Origin: Paucibacter sp. Y2R2-4
GTDB taxonomy: Bacteria > Pseudomonadota > Gammaproteobacteria > Burkholderiales > Burkholderiaceae_C
Assembly (NCBI RefSeq): GCF_025717535.1
Contig: NZ_JAJIRO010000004.1
Location: 620,001-684,000 of the forward strand
Length of the DNA stretch: 64,000 bases
Direction: 5' to 3'
The notes under the pieces were generated by a model, which made no database searches, was not told the DNA's origin, and worked only from the letters and a program-made list of their open reading frames with translations. Shown here in pieces: positions 44,230 to 53,722 of this stretch (positions are counted from its first letter, which is position 1; every line of letters begins with the position of its first letter). Position numbers and translations under genes: made by a program.

Positions 44230-46350
44230 TCAGAACTTGTACTCGAAGCCCACGTTCGGCATCAGGCCCAGCTCCGACACCTTCTTGCGCTTGCTGTAGT
44301 CGGCCGTGTACTCATAGCCGCTGATGTTGTCGCGGTTGTAGGCGTTGTTCAGCTCGAAGTAATAGCTGGCACGCTTCGAGTATTGCCAATCGGCGCGCAA
44401 GTCCAGGCGGTGGTAAGCCGGCAAGCGCTCGGAATTCAAATCACCATAGACCGGGCGCAGGCGGCCGCTGGCATCGCGCTGGGTACCGACCACGGGGGTG
44501 ATCAGATTGCCGCTGTGATAGCTCCACTTGGCGCCATAGGTCCATTTGTCCGAGTACTTGTAGTTCCCCACCAAGCTGATCACCACCGGCTGGTCGTATT
44601 CAAACTTGAACTCCTTGCCGGTGATGTCGTTCTTGCGCTTGGTTTCCGCCAGGCTGACCGACAACCAACCGGAGAACTTGTCAGTCAGGTCCTTCTTGAC
44701 GAAGAGCTCCAAACCCTTGGCTGTGCCGCTGCCGCCATTGATGTAGTTCAAGGTCGGGTCGCCCAGCACAAAGTCCTTGAACTTCTTCTGGTAGACCTCG
44801 GCCTTCACCGACCAGCCCTCAGCCAAACGCTGCGTCACACCCAGCACCGCCTGCTCCGCTTTTACATGGCCCAGCTTGGGATTACCGAATTCGCGCAAGA
44901 CCGTGATGCCATCGGGGAACTCGTTATGTTTGCCCCAGCCGGCATTGATCACCGTGTCTTTCAGCGCGCGCCATTCCAGACCCAAACGCGGCTCGGTGTA
45001 GTTGCGCTTCAAATAGCCGTCATGGGTGTAGTGCACGCCCACCATGGCTGCGAAATTAGGCGTGAGCTGCCAGCGGTCCTTCAGGTAAAGATTGCCGTAC
45101 TTGATCGACAAATTGTCTTGCAGCTCCTTGCGCGGCGCGCTGCTCAAATCACATTGCGGATCGAACTCGGTGCAGCGCGCGTCCAGCAGGTTCAGGCCCA
45201 GTTTGAGCTTATTGACAAAGCCGACAGCCCCCAGGGTTACATCATGGTCCTCACCCAGGCGCAAGCGCAGTTGGTCGCGCACAAAGTAGCTGTCTTGCTT
45301 CAGGTCCACATCGGCCGCCGATCCCGCCTGAGACTTGTTCTGGAAGTCCATATGGCCGATGGCCAGCTTGTTGCTGATTTGCGGACTCAGCACCGAGTCC
45401 CAGACCACCGCCTGGGTGTTGCTGGACAGATTGGCACGCGAGGTGCCGGCCAGTGCCGGCTCTTGAATGGCCACATCGCTATCGGCGGGGCGGAACAGCT
45501 TGAGCTTGTCGGCCGCGCCAGTGGCGTGGAAGGTCAGCTCGTTATTGGCATTCAAGCGCCAGACATATTTGCCTTGGTAGTCGCTGAAGGTCGGCATGCT
45601 GTAGATCACACCGCTGTCTTTGTCGGTTTGGTCTTTGCGGACGATCAGGTCGATATAGCTGCGCTTGGCGGCAAAGTAAAAACTCTGGTTTTGCGCCACC
45701 GGGCCTTCGACCAAGACATCGGCGCCGAGCAGGCCGACATTGAGCTGCCCACCCAAACGGTCGGTGCGCGGCTTGCGCAGAGTGATGTCCACCACGCCGC
45801 CATGCACATCGTCAAACTCCGGGCCAAAGGCGCCAGTGTAGAGGTCAAACTGTTTGACCAGATCTTTGTGCACCACGCTGAAGTAACCGCCCAGGTGATA
45901 GACATAGCCGACCGGCAGAAAGTCAATGTAATAGCTATTGTCCTCAGGGCGCGAGCCTCGGATGGCCGGGGCGGCATTGCTGTCACTGGTGGAGACAACG
46001 CCAGGCAGGCTTTGCAGGGCACGCATCGGATCGCCACCGGTGCCAGGCACGCGGCCAAGCTCTTCGCCGCTGAGCACAAACTTGCTGGCCGGCAGGCGGT
46101 TGGAGTTGACCTGCACCGGCGCCAGTTTTTGCGCCGTTTGCGCCGTTTGCGGCTCTTGGGTATTGGAGTCGGGCGCTTGGGCAACAGGTGCGTTGGCCTC
46201 GCTGCTTGGAGCTTGCGCCATGGCTTGGGCGGCAAGGCTGCTGCCCCAGATCGTCACCAGAGCCATCCAGACCGGGCGCAAGGGCGCGGCCTGCTGGGCC
46301 TGAAGCTTGGAGATCTGCCGATTCGACCGGCGCTGTGTACTGCTGTTCAT
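44230..46350 (-). CDS. TonB-dependent outer-membrane receptor
   Basis: 706 residues. Long N-terminus with a hydrophobic signal segment (WMALVTIWGSSLAAQAMAQ), a Pro/Ala/Gln linker, then the plug domain: LPGVVSTSDSNAAPAIRGSRP, YYIDFLPVGYVYHLGG, FGPEFDDVHGGVVDITLRKP. The barrel follows and ends FEYKF with the terminal Phe. Substrate not evident. AGAGGGAG is 5 bases before the ATG at 46350. The gene is convergent with the PEP-CTERM/metallohydrolase genes and divergent from the cupin gene, so all may serve one uptake function. Confidence 0.92.
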   Translation of the reverse strand: MNSSTQRRSNRQISKLQAQQAAPLRPVWMALVTIWGSSLAAQAMAQAPSSEANAPVAQAPDSNTQEPQTAQTAQKLAPVQVNSNRLPASKFVLSGEELGRVPGTGGDPMRALQSLPGVVSTSDSNAAPAIRGSRPEDNSYYIDFLPVGYVYHLGGYFSVVHKDLVKQFDLYTGAFGPEFDDVHGGVVDITLRKPRTDRLGGQLNVGLLGADVLVEGPVAQNQSFYFAAKRSYIDLIVRKDQTDKDSGVIYSMPTFSDYQGKYVWRLNANNELTFHATGAADKLKLFRPADSDVAIQEPALAGTSRANLSSNTQAVVWDSVLSPQISNKLAIGHMDFQNKSQAGSAADVDLKQDSYFVRDQLRLRLGEDHDVTLGAVGFVNKLKLGLNLLDARCTEFDPQCDLSSAPRKELQDNLSIKYGNLYLKDRWQLTPNFAAMVGVHYTHDGYLKRNYTEPRLGLEWRALKDTVINAGWGKHNEFPDGITVLREFGNPKLGHVKAEQAVLGVTQRLAEGWSVKAEVYQKKFKDFVLGDPTLNYINGGSGTAKGLELFVKKDLTDKFSGWLSVSLAETKRKNDITGKEFKFEYDQPVVISLVGNYKYSDKWTYGAKWSYHSGNLITPVVGTQRDASGRLRPVYGDLNSERLPAYHRLDLRADWQYSKRASYYFELNNAYNRDNISGYEYTADYSKRKKVSELGLMPNVGFEYKF

Positions 46351-46604
46351 AAACTCCCTCTGCAAGATATCGCGTGTTCTTTGGTGAAATCACCCGGGGC
46401 GCCATCAATCCGGCCCCAACGCTGCGATCCGAAGTCTCGCCGCTGTCTGCGACAAGCAAGCACCCAAGCCGCAAAGTCTCGGGTTTTGCTCCCGATGGTG
46501 GCGGCACTTGCCACCGTCAGCAAAAGTCACGCATGCCGAAAGTCAGGCTCAGGCCTGCGGTCAGGCCTAACTTGCAATTCCAGCGCTTGCAAGGACCAAG
46601 GTAC

Positions 46605-47102
46605 ATGCAGCACTCGGCCGGCTTCGCTACAGTGCAAGCGGCAATCTCAGCCTCCATCGCTTTTCAAGAAAAGGACGTCCGTATTCGCACCTCCCCACGA
46701 ACTTGGGTCACTGCCGCTTTGGTCTTGAGCGCTCTGGGCGGCACTTGCGGTCTGCTGATGGCGCAGGCGCCGGGATTGACGCGCACCTTGGTCACCAAGG
46801 CCGATGTGTCGGTGCCGAATCGCGAGGCGGTGGTCGCCCGCGTGGAGGTAGCATCCGGCGCGGTAGCTGCATGGCACACCCATCCCGGCGACGAAATCAG
46901 TTATGTGATGGAAGGCCAGGCCGTCTTGCTCATCGCAGGCCAGCCGCCTCGCACCGTCGCCGCCGGCGAGGCCTTTGTCGTGCCCGCCGGGGTGGTGCAC
47001 AGCGCCAGGAATGAGGGCACGGTCGCCGCCAAGTTGGTCGGCGTCTATGTGCTCGAAAAGGGCCAAGCTTTGGCTCAGCCTGCCTCTGCGCCTCAGCCCT
47101 AG
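46605..47102 (+). CDS. Exported or membrane-anchored cupin protein
   Basis: 165 residues from the ATG at 46605, which has AAGGA 9 bases upstream. A hydrophobic segment VTAALVLSALGGTCGLLMAQ (about 36-55) would anchor or export it. The cupin core is intact: AWHTHPGDEISYVMEGQAVL (metal-binding His, His, Glu) and PAGVVHSARN. Small cupins of this kind bind a metal and may act as isomerases or sensors; no specific function can be given. The 254-bp gap to the divergent TonB-dependent receptor contains a GGTGGC/GCCACC dyad at 46497-46515. Start position is uncertain. Confidence 0.8.
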   Translation: MQHSAGFATVQAAISASIAFQEKDVRIRTSPRTWVTAALVLSALGGTCGLLMAQAPGLTRTLVTKADVSVPNREAVVARVEVASGAVAAWHTHPGDEISYVMEGQAVLLIAGQPPRTVAAGEAFVVPAGVVHSARNEGTVAAKLVGVYVLEKGQALAQPASAPQP

Positions 47103-47105
47103 GGC

Positions 47106-47855
47106 TCAACGCAAGGCGGCCACCCAGCGATCCCAGCGCGGCTGCCAATGGTCGGTGATGTCGGCCGAGACCAAGATGTGATGGGCGCGACCGGCCAGCA
47201 AGCGGCGCGGCACCGGGCCGATGAAGCGCGAGTCTTCGCTGTTGTCGCGGTTGTCACCCAGCATGAAGTAATGGCCTTCGGGCACGCGCACCGGGCCGAA
47301 GTGGGGTGCGCTGGCGTCCTGCTCCACCGACTGCGGCGCAGAAGCCAGGTCACCAAAGCCACGCAGCACCTGCACGCGGCGGCTGTGGCCGGCGACGGTT
47401 TCGGTGGCTCGCTTGGCCGCGACGACAAAGCCGGCGCCGACGGTTTCGGTGCTGGCGGCAAAATCGCTGTAGGCCGCCGCCTCACCGTTGATGAACAAGG
47501 CATTGCCGCGCAACTCGATCTCATCACCGGGCAGGCCGACCAGGCGCTTGATCAAACGCGTGCCGTTTTGGGGTGAGGCGAACACGACCACGTCGCCGCG
47601 CTGCGGCTCACCCAGCGGCGCCAGGCTGATGTCGCTGAGCGGCAGCTTGGCGTCATAGGCCAGACGGTTCACCAGCACCACATCGCCTTCCAGAATGCTG
47701 GGCCGCATCGAACCGGTAGGCACCGGGTTCCAGTCGGCCACGGCGGTTCGGAACACGCCGAAGCACAGCACGAAGAGGATCAGCCCGCGGTTCTCGCGCA
47801 GCCAAGCGCCGCCCCAGGACTTGATGGCCGAAGTTTGAGATTGTCCATTCGCCAT
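47106..47855 (-). CDS. lepB: Signal peptidase I
   Basis: 249 residues with one N-terminal membrane helix (GLILFVLCFGVFRTAVA). The catalytic serine is Ser49 in PTGSMRPS, the general base Lys103 in GTRLIKRLVGLPGD, and box E GDNRDNSEDSR is intact. It is shorter than E. coli LepB (324) and isolated from lepA and rnc, so it may be a second signal peptidase. GGAG lies 9 bases before the ATG at 47855. The cupin gene ends 3 bp from its stop. Confidence 0.93.
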   Translation of the reverse strand: MANGQSQTSAIKSWGGAWLRENRGLILFVLCFGVFRTAVADWNPVPTGSMRPSILEGDVVLVNRLAYDAKLPLSDISLAPLGEPQRGDVVVFASPQNGTRLIKRLVGLPGDEIELRGNALFINGEAAAYSDFAASTETVGAGFVVAAKRATETVAGHSRRVQVLRGFGDLASAPQSVEQDASAPHFGPVRVPEGHYFMLGDNRDNSEDSRFIGPVPRRLLAGRAHHILVSADITDHWQPRWDRWVAALR

Positions 47856-48013
47856 GATGCATTCACTCCTACTGCTTGGTCTGTGGCCGACACAAGAGGT
47901 ACCGGCTTCGGAGTGAAGTCTGGCCAAAGCAAGAGGCTCAAGCCAGGGCCTTGCGGTGAATGGCGGGTCGGTTGAGATGAATGGCGGCTTGGCTGACACC
48001 AAGCCGGGGTTCG

Positions 48014-48046
48014 AAAAAAAAGCCCGAAAACCTCAGACCGGGTTTT
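48014..48046 (-). terminator. Intrinsic terminator of glpD, overlapping its stop codon
   Basis: On the minus strand a stem CCCG/CGGG (alternatively AACC/GGTT) spans the glpD stop codon and is followed by T8 (A8 on the plus strand at 48014-48021). Confidence 0.6.
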
Positions 48047-49586
48047 GGTGGAACCAAGCAGCCACCTGCTGGCGCTCGGCCGGCGTGTAGTGCAGACCCA
48101 GCTTGGAGCGGCGCCACAAAACGTCATCGGCGCTGCAGGCCCATTCCTCGCGCTGCAGATAGCGCAGCTCCATGGCGTACAGGCCCGGCGCCACCTCCTG
48201 GCCCAAGTCACTCAGGCGGCTGGCCGCGCCCAGCACCCGGTCCACCCGCGCACCGTAAGCCCGCGCCAAGCGGCGCGCCAGCTGCGCGGGCAGATAGGCG
48301 TAGCGCCCCTGCACCGCCGCAACCAGGCGCTCGAAGTCTCCCGCCGGGTCGGCCGCTGCGCCGGACTTGGGCGCGCCAATCCAAGCTTGCAAATCACCGC
48401 CGGGCAGGTGGGCGCCCTCGGTCCAAGGCTTGCGGGTCTCGCCCAACATCTGGCCGAGCAGATCGGCCGCGTCTTCCGCCAGCTTGCGGAAAGTGGTGAT
48501 CTTGCCGCCCCAGACGCTCAGCAAAGGCGCACCGTCGGTATGAGTTTCCAGCAGGTAGTCGCGCGTCACGGCGGAAGGGTCGCCCGAGGCGTCATCGAGC
48601 AGCGGCCGCACGCCGGCATAGCTCCAGACCACTTCGCGGGGCAACACCGGCTTGACGAAGTAACGGCTGGCTTGCTCGCACAGGTAGGCGATCTCTTGCT
48701 CATCGATGCTGACCTTGGCGAAGCCGGCCAGGGCATCGGGCGGCAGTTCCACATCGGTGGTGCCGATCAGGGTGTAGTCGCCCTCGTAGGGAATGGCGAA
48801 GATGATGCGCTTGTCGGGGTTTTGAAAGATGTAGGCATGGTCATGCGTGAAGCAGCGCTTGACGATGATGTGGCTGCCCTTGACCAGGCGCAGGCTCTTG
48901 GTCGCCAAGGCTTCGCCCCGCGCCGGCTGAGCCACCTGGCGCAAAAAAGACTCGGCCCAGGGGCCGGCGGCATTGACCAGGGCGCGCGCGCGCACCTGGC
49001 GCTCGCCCTGCGGCGTTTGGATGCGGGCGGTCCAGCCCTCGGCATCGCGCTGCACCTGGATGACCGGGCTGCGGGTCAGCAACTCGGCCCCCTTGGCTTG
49101 AGCATCCAGAGCGTTCAAGAGCACCAGGCGAGCGTCGTCCACCCATCCATCTGAATAAACAAAGCCGCGGCGATACCTGGCCTTCAGCGGCTCGCCCAAA
49201 ACCGAGGACCGCAGATTCACGCCCTTGGAGCCGGGCAAGACCTCGCGGCGCGCCAAGTGGTCGTAGAGGAACAAGCCCATGCGGATCAACCAGCTGGGGC
49301 GCATGGCCTCGTCATGTGGCATCACAAAGCGCAGCGGCCACATGATGTGAGGGGCGCTTTTGAGCAGCACCTCGCGCTCTTGCAGCGCCTTGCGCACCAA
49401 CGAAAACTCGTAGTACTCCAGATAGCGCAAGCCACCGTGAATCAGCTTGGTGCTGCTGGAGGAGGTGTGGGCCGCGAAGTCCGAGGCCTCGGCCAACAGC
49501 ACCGTCCAGCCGCGCCCCGCCAAATCGCGCGCGATGCCGGCCCCATTGATGCCCCCACCGACCACCAGTACGTCAAAATGATCCAT
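48033..49586 (-). CDS. glpD: Aerobic glycerol-3-phosphate dehydrogenase
   Basis: 517 residues. FAD-binding [19 protein letters not shown] at the N-terminus, [27 protein letters not shown] and the C-terminal helical domain with [20 protein letters not shown]. It oxidises glycerol-3-phosphate to DHAP and feeds electrons to quinone at the inner membrane. The ATG at 49586 was preferred to a GTG one codon upstream. Divergent from glpK with only 23 bp between the start codons. A glpF channel gene is not present. Confidence 0.96.
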   Translation of the reverse strand: MDHFDVLVVGGGINGAGIARDLAGRGWTVLLAEASDFAAHTSSSSTKLIHGGLRYLEYYEFSLVRKALQEREVLLKSAPHIMWPLRFVMPHDEAMRPSWLIRMGLFLYDHLARREVLPGSKGVNLRSSVLGEPLKARYRRGFVYSDGWVDDARLVLLNALDAQAKGAELLTRSPVIQVQRDAEGWTARIQTPQGERQVRARALVNAAGPWAESFLRQVAQPARGEALATKSLRLVKGSHIIVKRCFTHDHAYIFQNPDKRIIFAIPYEGDYTLIGTTDVELPPDALAGFAKVSIDEQEIAYLCEQASRYFVKPVLPREVVWSYAGVRPLLDDASGDPSAVTRDYLLETHTDGAPLLSVWGGKITTFRKLAEDAADLLGQMLGETRKPWTEGAHLPGGDLQAWIGAPKSGAAADPAGDFERLVAAVQGRYAYLPAQLARRLARAYGARVDRVLGAASRLSDLGQEVAPGLYAMELRYLQREEWACSADDVLWRRSKLGLHYTPAERQQVAAWFHQNPV

Positions 49587-49609
49587 CACGCTACTCTAAG
49601 GCAAGACCG

Positions 49610-51103
49610 ATGCGCTATTTGTTGGCACTCGACCAAGGCACCTCCAGTTCACGGGCCATTGTTTTTGATGCCAAGGGCCAGATCGTGGCCATGGCGCAGC
49701 GCGAGTTCAAGCAGATTTATCCGCAGCCCGGCTGGGTCGAACACGACGCGATGGAGATCTGGGCCAGCCAGCTGGACACCGCCCGCGAAGCGCTGCGCAA
49801 GGCCGGCCTGACGGCCGCCGACATCCGCGCCCTGGGCATCACCAACCAGCGCGAAACCACGGTGCTGTGGAGCCGCAAGACCGGCCTGCCGCTGCACCAT
49901 GCCATCGTCTGGCAAGACCGGCGCGCTGAGCCCACTTGCGCGGCGCTGCGCGAGCAAGGCTTGGGGCCCTTGGTCCAGCAGAAAACCGGTTTAGTGATCG
50001 ACGCCTATTTTTCCGGCAGCAAGCTGAAATGGCTGCTCGACCATGTGCCCGACGCGCGTGCGCAGGTCGCACGCGGTGAGCTGGCTTTTGGCACCATAGA
50101 CACTTGGCTGGTCTGGCAACTGACGAATGGCGCGGTGCACGCCACCGACGTCAGCAATGCCTCACGCACCCTGCTCTTCAATGTGCACAGCAATGCCTGG
50201 GACGATGACTTGCTGGCCGCGCTGGACATTCCGCGCTCGGTGCTGCCGGAGGTTTACCCCTCGGCGCACCGCTTCGGCCAGGTGGCGGCCGAGCATCTGG
50301 GCGGCGAAGTCCTGATTGGCGGCATCGCCGGTGATCAACAAGCGGCGCTGTTTGGCCAAGCCTGCTTCAAACCGGGCATGGCCAAGAACACCTATGGCAC
50401 CGGCTGCTTCATGCTGATGCACACCGGCTCGCAGTTTCAGAGTTCGGCCAATGGCTTGATCACCACCAGCGCCGCGCAGGCCACCGCCACACCCGAGTTT
50501 GCGCTGGAGGGCAGCGTCTTCATCGGTGGCGCGGTGGTGCAGTGGTTGCGCGATGGCCTGCAAGCCATCAAGGGCAGCGCCGAGGTCCAGGGTCTGGCCG
50601 AAAGCGTGCCCGATGCCGGCGGCGTGATGTTTGTGCCCGCCTTCACCGGCCTGGGCGCGCCCTATTGGAATGCCGATGCGCGCGGCGCCATCGTCGGCCT
50701 CACGCGCGGCTCCAGCGTGGCCCATATTGCGCGTGCTGCGTTGGAGAGCATCGCTTTTCAAAGCGCCGCGCTGCTGCAGGCCATGAGCCGCGATGCAGTG
50801 GCCGCCGGCGGCGCGCCGGTGAGTGAGCTGCGCGTGGACGGCGGCGCCTGTGTCAACAACCTCTTGATGCAGTTCCAGGCCGATCTGCTGGGCATCCCGG
50901 TGCTGCGCCCCAAGGTGATCGAAACCACGGCTTTGGGCGCGGCTTACCTGGCCGGCCTGTCCAGCGGTCTGTACAGCGACGTGAATGAGCTGGCCGGGCA
51001 TTGGCAGGCCGAACGGGTGTTCCGCCCGACACTGCCGCGTGAGCGCGCGCTAGAACTGATGAGTCAGTGGGAGCATGCCGTTCGGCAAGCCTGCGCGGTT
51101 TGA
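49610..51103 (+). CDS. glpK: Glycerol kinase
   Basis: 497 residues of the FGGY kinase family: [51 protein letters not shown] and the C-terminal [18 protein letters not shown]. It phosphorylates glycerol to glycerol-3-phosphate, the substrate of GlpD next door. Length equals the E. coli enzyme. Only 23 bp separate it from glpD, so promoter elements must lie partly in the first codons of one or both genes. Confidence 0.97.
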   Translation: MRYLLALDQGTSSSRAIVFDAKGQIVAMAQREFKQIYPQPGWVEHDAMEIWASQLDTAREALRKAGLTAADIRALGITNQRETTVLWSRKTGLPLHHAIVWQDRRAEPTCAALREQGLGPLVQQKTGLVIDAYFSGSKLKWLLDHVPDARAQVARGELAFGTIDTWLVWQLTNGAVHATDVSNASRTLLFNVHSNAWDDDLLAALDIPRSVLPEVYPSAHRFGQVAAEHLGGEVLIGGIAGDQQAALFGQACFKPGMAKNTYGTGCFMLMHTGSQFQSSANGLITTSAAQATATPEFALEGSVFIGGAVVQWLRDGLQAIKGSAEVQGLAESVPDAGGVMFVPAFTGLGAPYWNADARGAIVGLTRGSSVAHIARAALESIAFQSAALLQAMSRDAVAAGGAPVSELRVDGGACVNNLLMQFQADLLGIPVLRPKVIETTALGAAYLAGLSSGLYSDVNELAGHWQAERVFRPTLPRERALELMSQWEHAVRQACAV

Positions 51104-51130
51104 GGCCTTCGTCTTTCAGCCTGACGAAAA

Positions 51131-51745
51131 TCAGGCTCTGACGCGAGCTCGAATGCGGCTGAGGCTGACCGGCGTGATGCCCAGGTAGCGCGCCAAGTCC
51201 TTCAGCGGAATACGCTCGGCCAGCGAGACATCTTCCCGTAGGAATTCGGCGTAACGCTGCGGCGGCGTCAGGGTCAGCAAACCGCGCTCGCGCTCTTCCT
51301 TCAGCACCGCCAGTCTTTGCATGGCCCGGTACAAGGCCCATAACCAGGCTGGGTGGCGCGCGGCCAGTGCTTCCAGCTGCCGAAAATCGATGCGCTCCAC
51401 CACGCTGACTTCCAGCGCCGTGACCGCAAAGCTGCTGCGCCCGCCGGGCTCCAAGGCACTCAAGCTGCCCAGAAACATGCCGGTCTGGCTGAAGGACTTG
51501 ATCCATTCCTCGCCATCGGCCAACAAGTAGTGCAGCTTCAGCAGGCCGCGCTCCACGACATAGACATAGGGCTGGGCCACCTCGGCCTCAAACAGCGTTT
51601 CGCCCGGTGCCAGGCTGATGCGGCTGAGGCTGAGCGCTTCCGCCTCGGGCAAAGCTTCCGCCGAAAAGCCTTGGGCCAAGGCTTGCAGCAAGCGCAATGC
51701 GGCGGAAGTGCTTGGCTCGTTCGGCTTATCTTTTGTAAACGACAT
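51131..51745 (-). CDS. Crp/Fnr family transcriptional regulator
   Basis: 204 residues: cyclic-nucleotide-type sensor domain (LAPGETLFEAEVAQPYVYVVERGLLKL split over residues 45-72), dimer helix, and a C-terminal helix-turn-helix (PLKDLARYLGITPVSLSRIRARV). The usual phosphate-binding RxA of cAMP-binding CRP is not visible, so the ligand is unknown. It is convergent with glpK (27 bp) and divergent from an SDR gene by 28 bp, which suggests it controls that gene. Confidence 0.9.
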   Translation of the reverse strand: MSFTKDKPNEPSTSAALRLLQALAQGFSAEALPEAEALSLSRISLAPGETLFEAEVAQPYVYVVERGLLKLHYLLADGEEWIKSFSQTGMFLGSLSALEPGGRSSFAVTALEVSVVERIDFRQLEALAARHPAWLWALYRAMQRLAVLKEERERGLLTLTPPQRYAEFLREDVSLAERIPLKDLARYLGITPVSLSRIRARVRA

Positions 51746-51773
51746 GCGGCCCGGTGCTTTCTACAGTGAGGCC

Positions 51774-52541
51774 ATGCATTCAAACACAGCAAGAGCAAGC
51801 CAAACCACCGAGGGCCGGCTTTGGTTGGTGACCGGGGCCAGCTCCGGGATCGGCCGCGCCATCGCCCTGCAACTGGCGGCCGCAGGGCAGCAGGTCATCG
51901 CTTGGGGGCGCGATGCAAATCGTTTGGCCGAGCTGCAAAGCCAAAGTGCCGGCATTGTGTCCATCCAGACCGTGGACCTGGCCGCCACAGAAGAATTGGC
52001 CGGGCTAGCCCAGTCTTGCGCCAAACAATGGCCGCAGTTGTCGGGCCTCATCCATTGCGCCGGCATCCAACACGATGTGCTGATGACCGACAGCGGCTAC
52101 GACGCAGCCGCTATCAGCGAAGAACTGCGGATCAATCTGGCCGCGCCGATGGAGCTGACCCGCGCGCTGTTACCGCATTTGCACGCCCAACGCTGTGCGG
52201 TGGTCGTGCTCGTTAGCAGTGCTCTGGCGTTCGCACCGAAACGCCGAGCTGCGACCTACAACGCCAGCAAGGCCGGCCTGCATGCCTTTGCACAAAGCCT
52301 GCGTGCGCAGTTGCGAAACAGCGGCGTGCGGGTGCTGGAACTGATCCCGCCACTCGTCGACACCCCAATGACGGCCGGGCGCGGCCGCCGCAAGCTGAGC
52401 CCGGATGCGGTGGCCCAAGCACTGCTGCGCCAGCTTTCACACTCGCGCTTGCGCGAACGGATTTGGGTCGGCCCGGCTCGCGCTTTGCCTTGGCTGTTGC
52501 GCCTGGCCCCGCACAGCATCCAAAGTTTTTTCTTAGGCTAG
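51774..52541 (+). CDS. SDR family oxidoreductase
   Basis: 255 residues: TGASSGIGRAIALQL (near residues 22-36), IHCAGIQ, catalytic Ser in VLVSSALAF and the YNASK pair. The family name DltE is sometimes given to such proteins, but the substrate is unknown. The ATG at 51774 follows GTGAGG; longer in-frame starts overlap the divergent regulator gene. A darcynin-like gene follows 10 bp later, so both are likely one transcript, perhaps controlled by the divergent Crp/Fnr protein. Confidence 0.9.
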   Translation: MHSNTARASQTTEGRLWLVTGASSGIGRAIALQLAAAGQQVIAWGRDANRLAELQSQSAGIVSIQTVDLAATEELAGLAQSCAKQWPQLSGLIHCAGIQHDVLMTDSGYDAAAISEELRINLAAPMELTRALLPHLHAQRCAVVVLVSSALAFAPKRRAATYNASKAGLHAFAQSLRAQLRNSGVRVLELIPPLVDTPMTAGRGRRKLSPDAVAQALLRQLSHSRLRERIWVGPARALPWLLRLAPHSIQSFFLG

Positions 52542-52551
52542 GAGACCTCTG

Positions 52552-52890
52552 ATGAATCACTGCTTTTTGCTGGTGGATGCACTGCCAGCCTGGTTGCGCC
52601 TGCCCCGCGCGGAACGTGCACGCATTTTCGAAACCGAGGTCTTGGCCTTGTTGCCTCAGTACCCCGGCCTGCGCCTGCGCCACTTCGATGCCGAGGCCTA
52701 TTCCGCGGTCTGCAGCGATGTCTTGATGCTGGAAGTGCCTGATGCCAAGCGCTTGCACTTCTTCATCGAGGCGCTGCGCGACACCTCCATTTACACCGTG
52801 CCCTACTTCGAAGTGCGGCACATCGTGCCTGCCTGGGAAGAGGGCTATCGGGCATATGAGGCCGAGATTGCAGACAGGTCTCTTGCGTGA
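52552..52890 (+). CDS. Darcynin-like protein
   Basis: 112 residues matching the darcynin family pattern: LLVDALPAWLRLPRAERARIF, RHFDAEAYSAVCSDVLMLEV split around residues 42-62, then EALRDTSIYTVPYFEVRHIVP and EEGYRAYE. The family is small, of alpha/beta ferredoxin-like size, and has no established function. AGGAGACC precedes the ATG. Paired with the SDR gene, it may be an accessory or dimeric alpha-beta barrel enzyme. Confidence 0.85.
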   Translation: MNHCFLLVDALPAWLRLPRAERARIFETEVLALLPQYPGLRLRHFDAEAYSAVCSDVLMLEVPDAKRLHFFIEALRDTSIYTVPYFEVRHIVPAWEEGYRAYEAEIADRSLA

Positions 52891-52954
52891 ACAAGCGGCC
52901 AACGGCGATTTGCTGCGGTGTACTGCGGTCGCACTGACCGCGCGTGTTTGATGA

Positions 52955-53656
52955 TCAGGCCGCGATCAACCATCCGGTGATCGCCGTGCGCTCACCTTGC
53001 GCAAAGGGCGCCACATAGGAGACAAAATGCGATTGCGGCACCCGGAACAGCGACAGTGAATTGAAGTGCGGGAAGAAGCTGTCGATGACGCTACCGTCCG
53101 CTGCGGTGAAATGCAGCAAACCACCCCAGTCGGCTCGCCAATGCCGAGTCAGATTGATCACATAAGCCAGCCGCCGATCCTCAGCATCAACATGGTCGTC
53201 GTGGATCACAAGGAAGTTGCCCCGCGTGTACATGGTGGCCTGGGCATAGACGCGGTTGATGTCTGTAACGCCGGTGATCTGGCGGATCTTGCTCATGAAC
53301 TGCTCATCGGCCATCCAGCGCATGAAGCGCGCCAAGAGATCGGTCTCCCCGCGCTGGGCTGCAGCGACCAATGAATCGGTGCAAAAGGAAAACTGGAATT
53401 CATGGCGCGCCACGGCGTGGATGCCATCCACCAGTATTGAGCGCTGTTCTGGCGTCAAGGCCCGCAACTGCTCACCACTCAAAACCCGATCACCATTGAC
53501 ATCTCGGTAAGTCAAAGCCCAGTCGATACGGTCGACGGCCTGACTGAGCGCTTCAATCACCGTTGGCTCAAAAAAGTCTCTGATCAGCACCCGACCGTCA
53601 CGACTAAAAATCTGACTCAGTTGCTGGGTATCAAGCTTGGGATTGATGTACTGCAT
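52955..53656 (-). CDS. 2OG-Fe(II) oxygenase
   Basis: 233 residues of the prolyl-hydroxylase-like dioxygenase fold. The iron ligands are in LVIHDDHVD (HxD, two possible readings) and the distal His in RVPQSHFVSYV; the 2-oxoglutarate-binding Arg is in ERTAITGWL. Supporting segments RRLAYVINLTRHW and WGGLLHF are typical. It would hydroxylate a protein or small molecule. It lies 66 bp after the TonB-dependent receptor gene on the same strand, with a terminator between. Confidence 0.9.
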   Translation of the reverse strand: MQYINPKLDTQQLSQIFSRDGRVLIRDFFEPTVIEALSQAVDRIDWALTYRDVNGDRVLSGEQLRALTPEQRSILVDGIHAVARHEFQFSFCTDSLVAAAQRGETDLLARFMRWMADEQFMSKIRQITGVTDINRVYAQATMYTRGNFLVIHDDHVDAEDRRLAYVINLTRHWRADWGGLLHFTAADGSVIDSFFPHFNSLSLFRVPQSHFVSYVAPFAQGERTAITGWLIAA

Positions 53657-53672
53657 TTCCGTTCTCGGCGAT

Positions 53673-53702
53673 CAAAAAAAAGGCAGGCACAAAGGCCTGC
53701 CT
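53673..53702 (-). terminator. Intrinsic terminator after the TonB-dependent receptor
   Basis: On the minus strand AGGCAGGC/GCCTGCCT (53681-53702) is followed by a T8 run (53673-53681 region). It should end most transcription before the oxygenase gene. Confidence 0.85.
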
Positions 53703-53722
53703 CGACTCTCACATCAGTGACG

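Noticed and set aside
46351-46604. Possible cobalamin riboswitch before the TonB-dependent receptor
   Set aside because: No B12-box sequence was seen; only unrelated short dyads.
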